DNA of 64,000 nt from Glandiceps talaboti (GCF_964340395.1 NC_135562.1:15823296-15887295); one strand, 5' to 3'; shown: positions 10,734-21,563, numbered from the stretch's first letter. Notes: generated by a model from the letters alone, not told the origin. Made by a program: numbers and translations.

Positions 10734-12653
10734 CTATTTTTTTCCTGTCCTTTTCTTTGAACAACTTGGACAAAGCCACTTCCCCTTCTTAGCATGCTTA
10801 ATTTTCAAACAATCCAAGTGATAGTATTTCACTTCACAATCTTTGCTACTGCAAACAATCATGTCCCTCCCAAAACTCTCACCACGGCAATAACAAACAG
10901 ACGTATCTGAATGTGTATCACATGACAACTGACTTTCTGGCTGGTTCTCTGTGCTCCCCAGTTGTAGATATTTTCTAGAGTACCACTTGGAGAGTATTTC
11001 AGGGAGAATGCAATGCCTGAAGAGTTTATCAGCTTTCTTTATCATCTGCTCCATGAAGATTTCATCAAAATATACTTGCTGTATTACTTCACCCTCAGGT
11101 GACCAAATAACAAAATAGCTGGATGAAATGCCAACTAAAAACATTTGTAACTGAACTTGATAAAAATATTGATGAGTTCGCTTTAAAACATACTTTCCAT
11201 CAATGTTCTGCATACAAAATGATGCATCTAATTCTGTTTGCATTTGTGGAGTCCTATGTTTACATTTGAGGGGACACTTTACTTCAACTGTAAAAATCCC
11301 ATGACACTCACATCTAATTAAAGCATCAGGGGAACCTGCAAGAAAGGGATACTTGGTGCTTCTGTACAGTCCACACTGTAAAATTTGAACTCCTACATGC
11401 CCTTCATTTATCATACGTATTTTCAATCTTTCAATGGCATCTTTTTCATGCACACAACCATAACATGTAGCTTCTGTTGAAAATTTGTGTTTAAGAGGGT
11501 GACATATGCTGAGAATTAGACTCTGGGAGGGCATACTTGGATCTGTACTACATACTGATTTAAATCTACTTGCAGTAATCAAGCCTGCACGTTGTCTAAA
11601 CCAAATATTGGAAGTGGCCTGTTTGCGTGTAGCAATTTCTATGTCCTCAGCCTCAGATTTTGATAAGGTCATGTTTTCATAAACATTGTCACACTTTAGC
11701 AACAGTTCATTGTACGCGAGGTCATGGAAGGACGGGTTGTAGAGTTCAGTGAGCGGCTTGACCAGCTTTGTTGACGTGGGTACAAATTGCTTGTATGTGT
11801 CAGGATGTACACGTAACACGGCACTTTTTACACCTGTTTGCTCGAGTTTAACCACGAAGTCTTTTAATTCGCCCTGTGTTAACGATGGTGCAGACTTTCT
11901 AGTCGGGGCTTTCCCTGTAGATTTGTCACTACCGGTAATCACACGTTCCGTGGCACTGGCGTTGCAAAGCAGTTTGTATTTCTTGTTTGGTCTGGCGAAG
12001 TTTATGTTCGAGATTTCTTCAAATGTAACCTTTTTCAGAGTCGGTGGTAGCCATGAACAGACTTTTGAGGTGCATGCTGACATGTCAGTTCTTCTTTTGA
12101 ATTGAGTCACTGCATCGATGTAGAATAGGATCGCTCCTACATGAGAACAGGCTTCACCAAGCCCAGCCATACAGATACAATGAGCGGTAGTCACTGTACC
12201 GTCTGCTGTGAGTGCAACCCATACGCGGTTCGGGGGCGAAGTGAAGATGCTCTGTGAATGCCGTACTTTCCCTACAAACAGAAATCCAGTGTTGGGGTCG
12301 TCATTGATTTTGATTTTTTTGCACATTACATCAAAAGTTTGTCCGGTAACAACGAATTGGTATGCATCTAAACTTTTGTACGATTTCAGTTGTGAGTGAG
12401 TGTACAAACTCGGCTTGCTAATAAAGTATGCATAAATATCAGCGTAGGTTACCTCCGGCCACAACTTTGGCTCATTGCAGTCGAATTCGGACTTCAAAAA
12501 TGTGTACGGGTCCGATTTTAGTCCACAAATATGTAACTTTTGAAGGTAGCGTTGTTTTGCATCGGTGGTTAAGTTTTCCACGTACTTTGAGGAACGTAGA
12601 GGTTGAACTCCGCCCAGAGGCGCGGCTAACGACGTACTTTGTTTACCCGCCAT
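10734..12653 (-). CDS. SWIM zinc finger / YqaJ-type nuclease / PHD finger protein of the transposon
   Basis: An intact single-exon frame of 639 residues. A SWIM zinc finger lies at about 155-175 (C159, C161, C169, H171). A YqaJ (lambda-exonuclease/PD-(D/E)XK type) domain spans about 345-530, with the RAGLITASRF motif, E403, D443 in GSPDALI, the E457-V-K459 core and Q499/Q501. The C-terminal PHD finger is C587, C589, C601, C606, H612, C615, C628, C631 (C4HC3). YqaJ domains act on DNA ends; PHD fingers usually read histone tails and SWIM domains bind DNA or protein. In ISL2EU-type transposons such a protein accompanies the transposase, and its exact job in movement is not known to me. The N-terminal 150 residues show no clear motif. 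It ends 1.42 kb from the convergent transposase gene and starts at the edge of the right terminal repeat. Unlike the transposase, no disabling change is seen. Confidence 0.92.
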   Translation of the reverse strand: MAGKQSTSLAAPLGGVQPLRSSKYVENLTTDAKQRYLQKLHICGLKSDPYTFLKSEFDCNEPKLWPEVTYADIYAYFISKPSLYTHSQLKSYKSLDAYQFVVTGQTFDVMCKKIKINDDPNTGFLFVGKVRHSQSIFTSPPNRVWVALTADGTVTTAHCICMAGLGEACSHVGAILFYIDAVTQFKRRTDMSACTSKVCSWLPPTLKKVTFEEISNINFARPNKKYKLLCNASATERVITGSDKSTGKAPTRKSAPSLTQGELKDFVVKLEQTGVKSAVLRVHPDTYKQFVPTSTKLVKPLTELYNPSFHDLAYNELLLKCDNVYENMTLSKSEAEDIEIATRKQATSNIWFRQRAGLITASRFKSVCSTDPSMPSQSLILSICHPLKHKFSTEATCYGCVHEKDAIERLKIRMINEGHVGVQILQCGLYRSTKYPFLAGSPDALIRCECHGIFTVEVKCPLKCKHRTPQMQTELDASFCMQNIDGKYVLKRTHQYFYQVQLQMFLVGISSSYFVIWSPEGEVIQQVYFDEIFMEQMIKKADKLFRHCILPEILSKWYSRKYLQLGSTENQPESQLSCDTHSDTSVCYCRGESFGRDMIVCSSKDCEVKYYHLDCLKIKHAKKGKWLCPSCSKKRTGKK

Positions 12654-12654
12654 T

Positions 12655-12729
12655 GTTCGTTCTTGCCACTCAATATGGCGCCGCCTGGGTTGCTAGGTAA
12701 CGGATGACGTACGTGCATATCATCTATTA
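12655..12729 (-). repeat. right terminal inverted repeat and target duplication of the THAP/YqaJ transposon
   Basis: The reverse complement reads TAGATGATATGCACGTACGT, then CATCCGTTACC and CCATATTGAGTGGCAA, matching the left end. TTA at 12727-12729 repeats the left flank. The YqaJ protein start codon lies at 12651-12653, immediately inside the repeat, so its promoter probably lies within the terminus. Confidence 0.9.
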
Positions 12730-12814
12730 GAGTTGAGTTTTGTTTTGACAACGTCTTTTCATTTCTTCTATAATTTTCTATACCATTGACGTACTTATGC
12801 CAACATATTTTGAA

Positions 12815-12833
12815 GCATACATACATACATACA

Positions 12834-12866
<33 letters not shown>

Positions 12867-12972
12867 TGTATGTATGTATGTATGTATGTATGTATGTATA
12901 TGTATGTATGTATGTATGCATGTATGCATGTATGTATGTATGTATGTATGTATGTATGTATGTATGTATGTA
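12815..12972. repeat. palindromic CATA/TATG tetranucleotide array
   Basis: About 45 bp of ACAT repeats switch to about 100 bp of ATGT repeats at 12861-12870, so the array can fold back on itself. It lies just outside the right end of the THAP/YqaJ transposon. Open frames on both strands here (Tyr-Ile-His-Thr or Tyr-Val-Cys-Met repeats) are artefacts. Confidence 0.95.
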
Positions 12973-13300
12973 TAGCTATATGCAGTTATACAAATGTGAA
13001 AATGAGTACTAAAGACTGTATCTACGCACTGATATGATATCTCCACAGAGTCAACATACAAATAACTTAATATCAAAAGGGAAGATTTTGCATATTGTAG
13101 GCAGTACAAATTTCTGCTTGCCTTTTCTCAAAATTTGGTTGATGCGTTGCCATGGCAACGTTCACAAATAATTGTATTATAGAATTTTACTAAGACTCCT
13201 TTTCCAAAGTATCATCTTTTAACATTTTGAAATCATGTTTTTAATTTGGATGATATTTTTGTATATTGTTACTTTGAAGCACGATTATCCTCAACTATGT
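12973..13300. other. non-coding, nothing recognised
   Basis: AT-rich sequence between two microsatellites. It includes one short palindrome, GTTGCCATGGCAAC, at about 13147-13160. Confidence 0.4.
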
Positions 13301-13301
13301 A

Positions 13302-13303
<2 letters not shown>

Positions 13304-13379
<76 letters not shown>
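13304..13379. repeat. TA dinucleotide microsatellite
   Basis: A nearly pure AT/TA run of about 75 bp. Tyr-Ile open frames over it are artefacts. Confidence 0.95.
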
Positions 13380-13386
<7 letters not shown>

Positions 13387-13853
13387 ATACATACAAAAAA
13401 CAAATATAAGAATATTTTTGTCGACAATGCAATCGCTTTATATTATAAATTTGACACTGTGATGAGAAAATTTCACATTGATGTACTTTGTTAAGTATTT
13501 AAAATCTCCATGCTATTTTGAATTAGAGATTACAAGTCCATCTTTAAATTGCAACTGTGGATTTTGGATGCTTTACATTTACTCAATAAATATGGTGACC
13601 TTTCACCCCAAAATAAAGCAATCGACTGAACTGGGCTATATATATGGTTTAAATATTTACTTAGTCCTCTACTTATCTGGTATATTTCAGGTCAGAGTAA
13701 ACAGGACATTGCAGTCAATATGTAACTAGCTTTATGCAGTTAATATCAATGCATCATCTGCTGTGACAGAAGCTAGTAGTGTGCATGTTTCATGGCGACA
13801 ATGGAGGTATACCAATGAACTCAATAGAGCTCCATGTCCATGAGTATAAGAAA

Positions 13854-13855
<2 letters not shown>

Positions 13856-13921
<66 letters not shown>
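13856..13921. repeat. TA microsatellite, left flank of hairpin element
   Basis: A pure TA run immediately left of the inverted repeat at 13922-14080. Confidence 0.95.
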
Positions 13922-13927
<6 letters not shown>

Positions 13928-14080
13928 CACAAGTTATGGTACGGAGCCGTTACTCAAAGTTTCACGCTTGAATGCGATCTTCGGACGAAGATTGATTGTG
14001 ATTATTGATTGTGTCGTCCGAAGATCGCATTCAAGCATGAAACCGTGAGTAACGGCTCCGTACCATAACTTGTGTATTTT
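13922..14080. mobile_element. hairpin MITE flanked by TA arrays
   Basis: Two near-perfect inverted arms of about 70 bp, left from AAAATACACAAGTTATGG and right ending CCATAACTTGTGTATTTT, with a loop of about 20 bp (ATTGATTGTGATTATTGATT region). The left side abuts a TA array directly; another TA array starts about 75 bp after the right side. The block near 14015-14065 (GATCGCA...GTGAAAC...CCG-AG-TAA) resembles 53062-53095. It looks like a microsatellite-associated MITE family. Confidence 0.8.
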
Positions 14081-14153
14081 GTGTAATACAGCTCTACTTC
14101 TCAGTATTGAGCACTTTTCCTTCAGTTTATGACTTACCTCTTACACTGAATTA

Positions 14154-14234
<81 letters not shown>
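14154..14234. repeat. TA microsatellite, right of hairpin element
   Basis: A TA run of about 80 bp with one ACAT interruption near its end. Confidence 0.95.
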
Positions 14235-14235
<1 letters not shown>

Positions 14236-15599
14236 CGCTAAATGTTTATTACGTTGTCAATGTTTGAACAGATTAGTCTCAATTTGCCAACCATCACATC
14301 CTCGTCCGTGTTTTCTAATAAAATTGGAACCTATGAAATGTCACTTTTAGAGAAAATATACTTAACGTTAGCCCTACCTCTATCCAATCCCCGGCATTGC
14401 TCTGTCTGCAAGCCATGTTTTGCCTGTTTTCGCAATATTATCCTGTTTGATGGATATATTCCGTTACAACTGGAGAAGCACATGTCTCAGAATCCATCCG
14501 TTAGGAGGTTTCGATGTATATTATCCAACAACATATGAAAAATAACAGACACTACTTTGTCTATGGTCCCAGACGTAGATATTTAATCCATGTTAAAATA
14601 GTCTACTATTTATAGCAGCACATTCTGAATATAAACAAAATGTATAGATATGGGAGACTACATCATCGCTTGACGAATGCCTGTGTTCGACTAGAATACT
14701 GAAGAATAGTTTGTGGCCGTTTGAATTCAGTGTCTAATATATGTGTGTAGGCATACGAACGGTGGGCAAAACGTTATTAAACCACCCAATAGAACATAGA
14801 TATGATGTATAATTCTCTGTCACAGAGAACATGACCTCCCCATCAATGAAGTGAACTCGTCTTGGGTCAGGAACCCCATAGAGTATACGTACCTAGGAGT
14901 TGCAGACGTTGGTGATCTCTGTTATCTTGTGCAAACTCTTTATAGAATTATTCGGTTACCAACAAATAGCATACCTATACCTTCTGGGTCGCTGTCATTG
15001 GAAACCACTTCGATGCCTGGGCAAATAAGCGCACGGCACCGTCTAATACGTGCACGGCCAAAATATGTACTGTTATGTGGTTTGGTTTGGTTTGGTTTGG
15101 TTTGGTTTGATTTCTTTTTTTTTATGCCTGAATGCTATGTCGACACAAACACAAAATGTTTTGTTATATAAATGAGCAAAACATGTCTATTTTAAGTTTG
15201 GAATGAGGGGGCACGTGATTCCACTGCCTGCACGCAATAGTTGTGTTCATTGGTGGATGGAGGTGTGTTTGTGTGTGTCCTTGGGCTCGTTACATATTCA
15301 CAGGTTCTAAAGCAACTTATGTGATAAAATTGACCACTTTGTCATGAAGTGTGCATCATCAGTGGTTTAATGATTTATAAAGACAAGAATTATGATGAAT
15401 ATAACGTACACTAACATAAACAAAAACAGGATTGTGCTAGAATATCAAAAGGATATGAAAATAATTCGAAACACGAAAGTGTGTCTATGTGTATCGATAC
15501 TGTGATGCACACCCTTTTTCTGACCCATGTTCACAATTCTAGTGTACATGAATGTTCATGTAATACACCATGTACTACCAAACCAAACTGTAGAGCTTC
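14235..15599. other. non-coding, nothing firm recognised
   Basis: There is no supported gene. The 98-codon open frame at 14242-14538 has no family resemblance that I recognise and no splice or codon evidence. A GGTTT pentamer run lies at about 15078-15112. Confidence 0.4.
15078..15112 (+). repeat. GGTTT pentanucleotide repeat
   Basis: Five to six tandem GGTTT/TTTGG units followed by a T-rich stretch. Confidence 0.85.
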
Positions 15600-15810
15600 A
15601 ATTAGGCCTAAACATTTTTTTGGTTCCGGTTACCCGACACCATCTAGTTTTTCACATCGACCCTGAATTTTTTACGTATTCGAGAAAAAATAAAATAAAA
15701 TTGCAAAAATTGTGGTGAAGTCTCGCAAGAAATAGTGGATGTGGAAACTGACAACTAAAATGACAATATAAAACTGTTCTTCCAACAATCTGTAATAGAT
15801 GTGCAAAAAA
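15600..15810. repeat. dispersed repeat, copy 2
   Basis: Matches 9601-9780 in block order: TTAGGCCTAAACA, TTTGGTTCCGGTTACCC, an A-rich stretch, GTGGATGTGGAAAC, CTTCCAACAATCTGTAAT. One copy lies inside the THAP/YqaJ transposon and this one outside. Confidence 0.5.
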
Positions 15811-15895
15811 GAAGTAATTTTGTGTATATTCTTCTGTTCACCATACCAAGTGATCATCGTTACGTAGATTGCACAAATCGTGTCTAGATGTATGG

Positions 15896-16110
15896 CTACA
15901 TGTGGTCGGACAGTGTTTTGTTGAATACATGACCCAGTAGTGGTAACGTCTCTTCGGCTGCTAAGGCTGGAAACTGCTCAATTAATTTATCGATTTCTCT
16001 GTCGACTTCAAGCATGATATTCCACGGCTTCTTCAGTTTTTCTCTTTCTCCCTCTGCGTGGCATACCGATAGATAAAATGGGTAATACAACAAGCACAAA
16101 ATAAACAGCA
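15896..16110 (-). CDS. possible coding exon, unknown protein
   Basis: An open frame of about 70 codons has a hydrophobic start (LFILCLLYYPFYLSVCHA-like) and an amphipathic tail with a DREIDKLIEQFPAL stretch. This would suit a small secreted protein. No ATG lies at its start; the frame opens right after TTTTTGCTAG, which could be a splice acceptor. Without an upstream exon this stays a weak candidate, and chance or transposon origin is possible. Confidence 0.2.
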
Positions 16111-16123
16111 CAAAAGGCGCCAA

Positions 16124-17654
16124 CTAGCAAAAAGAAACATCGACCAAAGAGGGCGCCCCGTTTGCGGGTCGGTAATTAATAATTTTAAAAAAAAAGTCAT
16201 ATACAAATTTTAACTTCCAGACTTTTGCCATAGTTTATAAACCAAAATTCAGACATCATATATTAGTCAAAGCCGAAACCTACTTCAAATATCAAGAAAG
16301 AAACAGTGATATAGGTTATGTGATTAATTGAGTTCGCTACTGATTATAATGTTGTTGTTTTTATCATATTCAATCCCCCTCACCCCCGCCATATTCTTGA
16401 GTCTTGATCAGCATACAATCTACTAGTCTTGCTAACATAGGTATGTATATGTCAGTTTATTTGTTATACTCCACCTTGTTCCATGACACCACTTTTTCAA
16501 AACTATAAAACAATATACCCCGTGTTCCCCGAGACCTGGTTGGAGTTTTCTTGAGTAAAGTAACAGCACTCTAGGACTCATGTCCCTTATCATATCTGTC
16601 GGCATTTTAATAAGTGTTCTATTTATTTGAACAGTGGGTGGGAGGGTTATGTTTTAGAGAAAGGTAATCTAAGGGGATCACCTTTTTAGAAAACGGAATC
16701 CATGGAGTGGCTCATTCTATACAACAGATAGGGCTTGATTCTATACCCTGAATTGACATGAACGCTCTCTTTTCTCTTGAACTCTTTCATTTCCTATTGT
16801 CATGTACTAGGTAAACAGATGTGTGTATGGTATACGTCCACGCGTTGCTGTAGCTAATTAATAGTTTTCGTGGTTGGTTTACCGCATAATTATGTAGGAG
16901 ATAAAAAGATAAAATATTTACAAAAATACAGATTTAAAGAAATAAAGATCAACTCAGTAGTTTGAAATATCGTGATTTCTTACATTTGAATATATATGGA
17001 GTGAGACGATTGGAATAAAACACCCTTGGGGTGCAACAAACTTTCAAACATTTTTTTAAACAACAAAAACCTGTGCCAACAATGGTTCCAAAGTTTGGGA
17101 CCAGACAGTCCACAAAAATTCTTGACCCACGAGGACATCACTATCGTCAATAATGCTGACGTATATAGTTAATGATATATGGAGGGATTGCATATATAAG
17201 AACGTGGGGTTTCTACTGAAGTCTTGCTTAGTTGCTTATTTCATCGTTACTCATTAAGATAAAATGTACTGCAAACGAATTGAATGGGTGTCTTTTAATG
17301 TATGTACATTCAGATATACACGTCATTATTATAACACACGCGGTGTTATGATATTATTGAAATTGACACTGACACCGCTGCAAGTAGACTGTGAAGAGTG
17401 AAGGGGAATCACAGATCTGCGAAGTAGACTGGCTAATCTTCTGGTTTTGCTGTGTGGTTACATTTAATAAGTTCAGCTTAGTATAATTATGGTTCTCGTG
17501 ACAAAGTATAAGTCTATAGAGTATGTCACTAGTCACAGGACACATGATGTAGTTCTGCTAAACTTCTACGGGAGCCTGTCAACATGGCGATTTCCATATT
17601 GCAGCCTCGTCCCAGTCTGTGATATACACTGTGAAAGGAGACAATGGACAAAGA
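16124..17654. other. non-coding, nothing recognised
   Basis: Mixed AT-rich sequence without protein-like frames or clear repeats. Confidence 0.4.
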
Positions 17655-17830
17655 ACTGGAGCGCTGCCAGGGTCCAAGGTAACATATCATAATAAAGTTA
17701 ATACACCCGACCTAGGGATGCCAATTGTTATAAACGAAAATAAGTATGATTGTTGTCTCTACTAGCTTTCCCTCTGTTTGGCCAAACAGTACTGTTGCTA
17801 GGATCCTTCTGAAGGTTATGTAGACCCACC
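17655..17830 (+). repeat. diverged upstream copy of a promoter-containing repeat
   Basis: Blocks match 18155-18310 in order: GGAGCGCTGCCAGGGTCCAA / GGAACGTTGCCAGGTTCCAA, AATTGTTATA, the CTAGGATCCTTCTGAAGG / TTGGATCCTCTTGAAGG block. Where the downstream copy has TATATAAACCC, this one reads TTATGTAGACCC, so its TATA element looks lost. Confidence 0.6.
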
Positions 17831-18255
17831 GTAGCTTGAACAGATTTCAGCATTACCAAAAATAGCATATTATTCCCGTTTTCTGCTGAATCATGATTAC
17901 ATGGTTTGCCCACGGGGGCTTGGAATTGGCCATATTGTTTATATTTTGTTTACTTTTACATTTTTTTCCAACAAGGTGCCGTACTTTTGCAGCTTAATAT
18001 TAACATATATGAAATATTCCGATGCTAATTGCCGAGTTTATCTCATTGAAGGGTGTATACACATATACCTAATCTAATCTACGGAGACTAAGTCAATATG
18101 AGTATTTGCATATATCGCAATCTACTGTCAAGGAACACACTCAGTCTGAATAATTAATTGGAACGTTGCCAGGTTCCAAATTAACATAATATAATGAAAT
18201 CAATGTTAATTGTTATACGATATATCGTTGGCTCGATTAACCTTCCCTAGCCTCT

Positions 18256-18304
18256 GATTGGTTAAACATCGATGCAGCTTGGATCCTCTTGAAGGCTATA
18301 TAAA
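18256..18304 (+). promoter_or_regulatory. TATA-box promoter with inverted CCAAT motif
   Basis: ATTGG (inverted CCAAT) at about 18256-18261 lies about 40 bp upstream of TATATAAA at 18297-18304. A spliceable leader follows, with the donor CCG|GTAAGT at 18508/18509. Together these look like a core promoter and first exon on the plus strand. Confidence 0.5.
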
Positions 18305-18329
18305 CCCTGTGTCGCAACAAATATCGAAG

Positions 18330-20332
18330 GAATTCGAAGAGACACACCATACACATAGGAAGTGATACCTCAGCTGGGATCCAGAACGTACCTTCATTTG
18401 GCTCGTCACGGTTGATCGTCTGAAGTTTCCACAAGCCTTAACAGCTCGCTCACAATTTTGACTCAGACGTTGTAATATAAGGATTCTACCCGACCTGTCT
18501 CGCAACCGGTAAGTGTGTCAATTTATTTGTGTTTTAGTACATAGCACAATCGCAGTGACGATAGTTACATGGTATTGTTTCGACCTGGACGTTATCAGAT
18601 GACCACCGTGCAGTCACATCAGTACCATCAGATGGATAAGCTTAGTTATAAAATTTCTTGTTTTCTAAAAAAATGACATTAATCGTACATCATGAAAAAC
18701 TTGTCTAATATTACCCTGATGAAATAAAGAATTCGACCATGCATACATCCCTGGGACTGGACCATAATGACGTCGAATTACGTTTTCTGTTCTTGTTGTT
18801 TGTGACATCTCACGGATTGCGTAATGTAGTGGAGTAGCGAATTCTGAAAAGTTCACTAGAAACCAACTTCGATTGGCAATGTATATTTTTAATTGCAACA
18901 TAATATCCATGCTAGAAATGTGTCTTTAATTAAAGAGCATCATTGACAATCACTGTCAGGGAGGATCATTAAAGTCCTTATCGTTTTATCGTCCATGAAA
19001 TGGATTCTCTCTATAATAACTAGGAAATCGTAAAATTGAGGACATAATGATGATAAACACTACCTTTTAACCTCTTAACTTTTTAATTTGATTCTGAGAA
19101 ATGTAAATTATGCCTAGTATATATACACTCAAAGTATATATATAATTATCGAATCATTACAACTACACTGAACACAATTATAAACACACAGTGACATGAC
19201 ACGGCGAATTAAACGAACTTAAAATATTGGGTGGTTGGCTAGAAGTTCAGTTCAATGCACGTAGTACGAGTGATCACTGAATTCATCTGTGCATACTCGA
19301 ACGCTGTCGTTTGTTTCAAACGTTAACGTTGCTGCATTTTATGGTCTGGCTGCCACCTAGTGTTTCTTTAATTGTCTGACAAGACATCTTACCGACATTG
19401 CTACACTGATGAGTTACCAGTGGAGCCACGATGGGTGAATGGTTAGCGTGACTGGCTTGGAATCTACAGGTTGCAGGTTCGAGCCCTGTCGCTGCCTGCT
19501 GTTTGTTTCTGAGTGGCTAAAGTCCTTGGGCAAGATTTGAACCATGACTGTGCTTCAGTCAACCAAGCTGTATAATTGGGAACCTGGTAGGATGTAGGTT
19601 GCAATGTGAAGGCTTTATTCCTATGCGCTGAAATGGCTTCAATATATTGTATGCTCCCCAGGGAGTTGAGGAAGACTAAAGGGCCGTTGTGCCGTTCTGA
19701 TCCGAGCCAGAAATAATAATTGTAAACCGCTTTGAGCACGGTGTGGGAATGGGAAAGCGCTATATAAGAACCCAACATTATTATTATTATCTGCTCACTA
19801 TAAAAGGACAGCATGTGCTAACGTTCTGCTATTTTTGAGACAATCAGTAGATTTTTGTTGATTTAGCAACATCGGTGAGCTGTTTCTGTAATAATTGATT
19901 TTGCCTATAATTTTAACTTGTTGCCATAGATGCACGGCATGGGTTCAGTTTTGCCTTGAAGGAATATTATACGTATTAAATAGATAAAGAGACAATCGTT
20001 TTTGTTTTATATTAACTCGTTAGTGTAATTTCCTTTCGGTCTTCAGGTACAAAATGAAAACGCCCAGCCCAAAACCTTCTTCAATTGGAAGGCAGATGCT
20101 GAAGAATGGCAGGCGCACTTATCATCCACCTCAGACATGGGGTCAGAGGATCCGTATTATGAACCGAAGAAATGGTCGATCAAACACAAGTATTAATAAG
20201 ACCATATCAAATAACGCGAAATATTGGAAAAGGAGACAGGAGAATGCAGCCTTCGCCAAGGCACGAGAAGGAAGACGTAACCCCTCGCGCAGAAAGTTCA
20301 ATCTTCAAAAGAAAAAAAATTATTTGTAAACA
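18330..20332 (+). CDS. tentative two-exon gene for a small basic protein
   Basis: Model: a non-coding exon 1 (about 18330-18508, no ATG) spliced from GTAAGT at 18509 to an exon starting 20047 after TCTTCAG. The first ATG in exon 2 (20054) opens 91 codons to 20329, rich in Arg, Lys and Asn. One part (AKYWKRRQENAAFAKARE) superficially recalls a PAR-type bZIP basic region, but the N-to-R spacing is one residue short and no leucine zipper follows. A second frame of exon 2, starting at 20047 and closing at a TAA near 20194, also reads protein-like (KTFFNWKADAEEWQAHL). I cannot say which frame is used, or whether this is a broken gene. A SINE lies in the intron. Confidence 0.3.
19419..19795 (+). 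mobile_element. tRNA-derived SINE
   Basis: The head carries an A-box-like GGTGAATGGTTAGCGTG and a canonical B box GGTTCGAGCCC at 19476-19486. The body includes GTCCTTGGGCAAGATTTGAACC and AGGGCCGTTGTGCCGTTCTG. The 3' end is GGGAAAGCGCTATATAAGAA followed by ATT repeats. This matches the SINE type seen in marine invertebrate deuterostomes, recognised from memory. The antisense open frame across it is an artefact. Confidence 0.85.
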
Positions 20333-21239
20333 AATATAGCCTTTCCCGAGCCACTGTTGTCAGAGTGGATAATCGATTAATATTTGGGCTGTGTAATACC
20401 TTTACGAGGGGTTACCGTATTTTAGCAATTTTATTTAAATTCGACTAGTTTGGCAATGTTGGTTAAAGGTCAAATGATCGTACGTACAGGAGCATGACAT
20501 GGAAACATATCGCAAACTTAGGGTGACAGTTTTGTACCGAGTACGATGAGACGTTTTATATGAGGTGATGTGTTAATTTAAGATTGTCATCGAATGATTA
20601 TATTGTTCTGTAGCTGTACAAATGAGAATTAAAGTCAACCAATAATCACTTGGAACTGATTGTGGTAAGCCGAAATGTCAATCTCAGTTTGAATTAATTC
20701 CCTACTGCGGCCAAAGAATGTTTTTTGGAGTGATAGAGTCTGAATGGCGCATGATCGAGTTTGCGTGATGTGGAACGCGTTTTAATATTTTTCCCTATAC
20801 GACTTTAGCAAGGTGTCATATCCACAAACACGATAGTAGTAGAGAAATAAACTCTTTAACACACAACAATACTTATTGGGGGCTTCAATAAACTGCTTAT
20901 TACTAGATAGGTTTTCTCTTCGTGGAATGTGTACGTGGTGTGTGTTTAACAGGGCCCCATAGCCAATTGTTCAATGGGGGTATGTAGTAATGATTAGGAT
21001 ATATAAAATAAGCATTTGAATAACGCACTTTGACCAGGAAAACGACACAAAATCTGCTTTTTGTTTGGAATTCAGTGATACATGTACATCAATAGATTGA
21101 GTTTGTTGTGTATGACCAATATTGCTTATCATCAACGACTAGAAATTGAACAGAAAATGTTGTACATGTCAGTTTCAGTAGCCATTCTACAAAAAAAAAC
21201 GTGGATCAGCTTGTGCAGATATAGGTATGTACGTTATGA

Positions 21240-21362
21240 ACACACACACGCACGCACACGCACACGCGCATACATACATATACACACATACACGCACACA
21301 CTTGCACGCACGCACACGTACGTACGTACATGTACGTACGTACACACACACACACACACACA
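21240..21362. repeat. CA-rich and CGTA microsatellite
   Basis: A mixture of CACACG, CATACA and GTACGTAC repeats. Histidine/threonine and valine/cysteine frames on the two strands are artefacts. Confidence 0.9.
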
Positions 21363-21563
21363 GTCTATTTCTGCCGTTGACCAAAATAGTCTTTACCTTA
21401 TAGTAGATAAAATGATTTACAGAGGTAAGTAATGCACAAGCAGTTCGAAGTTTTTAGCATTCACCAAAAATGTTGCACATCGGCTTTAGCGGAACGTTCC
21501 CGTAGCTATATATATTATCATATCATCGTCTGTGGCGCTGTTTCCATGGATTATAAATTTTAT

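Larger units (their letters stand above)
6704..12726. mobile_element. complete PIF/Harbinger-type (ISL2EU-like) transposon with THAP transposase and YqaJ protein
   Basis: A 6.02-kb element with inverted ends. Both termini begin TAGATGATATGCA, then a CGTCATCCG block, and share CCATATTGAGTGGCAA about 50-65 bp in. It is flanked by TTA at 6701-6703 and 12727-12729. Because the ends read TTATA/TATTA, a 2-bp TA duplication with ends starting GATGATATGC is equally possible. It holds two convergent genes: a THAP-DDE transposase (+) and a SWIM-YqaJ-PHD protein (-). From memory, pairing of a THAP/DDE_4 transposase with a YqaJ-type nuclease is the mark of the ISL2EU group. Autonomous in layout, but the transposase has one in-frame stop. 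It is inserted just past the TRIM-death stop codon. Confidence 0.9.

Noticed and set aside
11749-12700. Plus-strand frames opposite the YqaJ gene
   Set aside because: They are shadows of the intact minus-strand protein.
12795-13037. CRISPR-like short repeats
   Set aside because: These are pure microsatellites without spacers, and the genome is eukaryotic.
12786-13109. Repeat-peptide frames next to the transposon end
   Set aside because: They are translations of a CATA/TATG palindromic array.
14242-14538. 98-codon plus frame
   Set aside because: It begins beside a TA array, shows no domain and has no splice or promoter support.
20218-20280. PAR-type bZIP basic region in the small basic protein
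   Set aside because: The invariant Asn to Arg spacing is one residue short and no leucine zipper follows; kept only as a resemblance.
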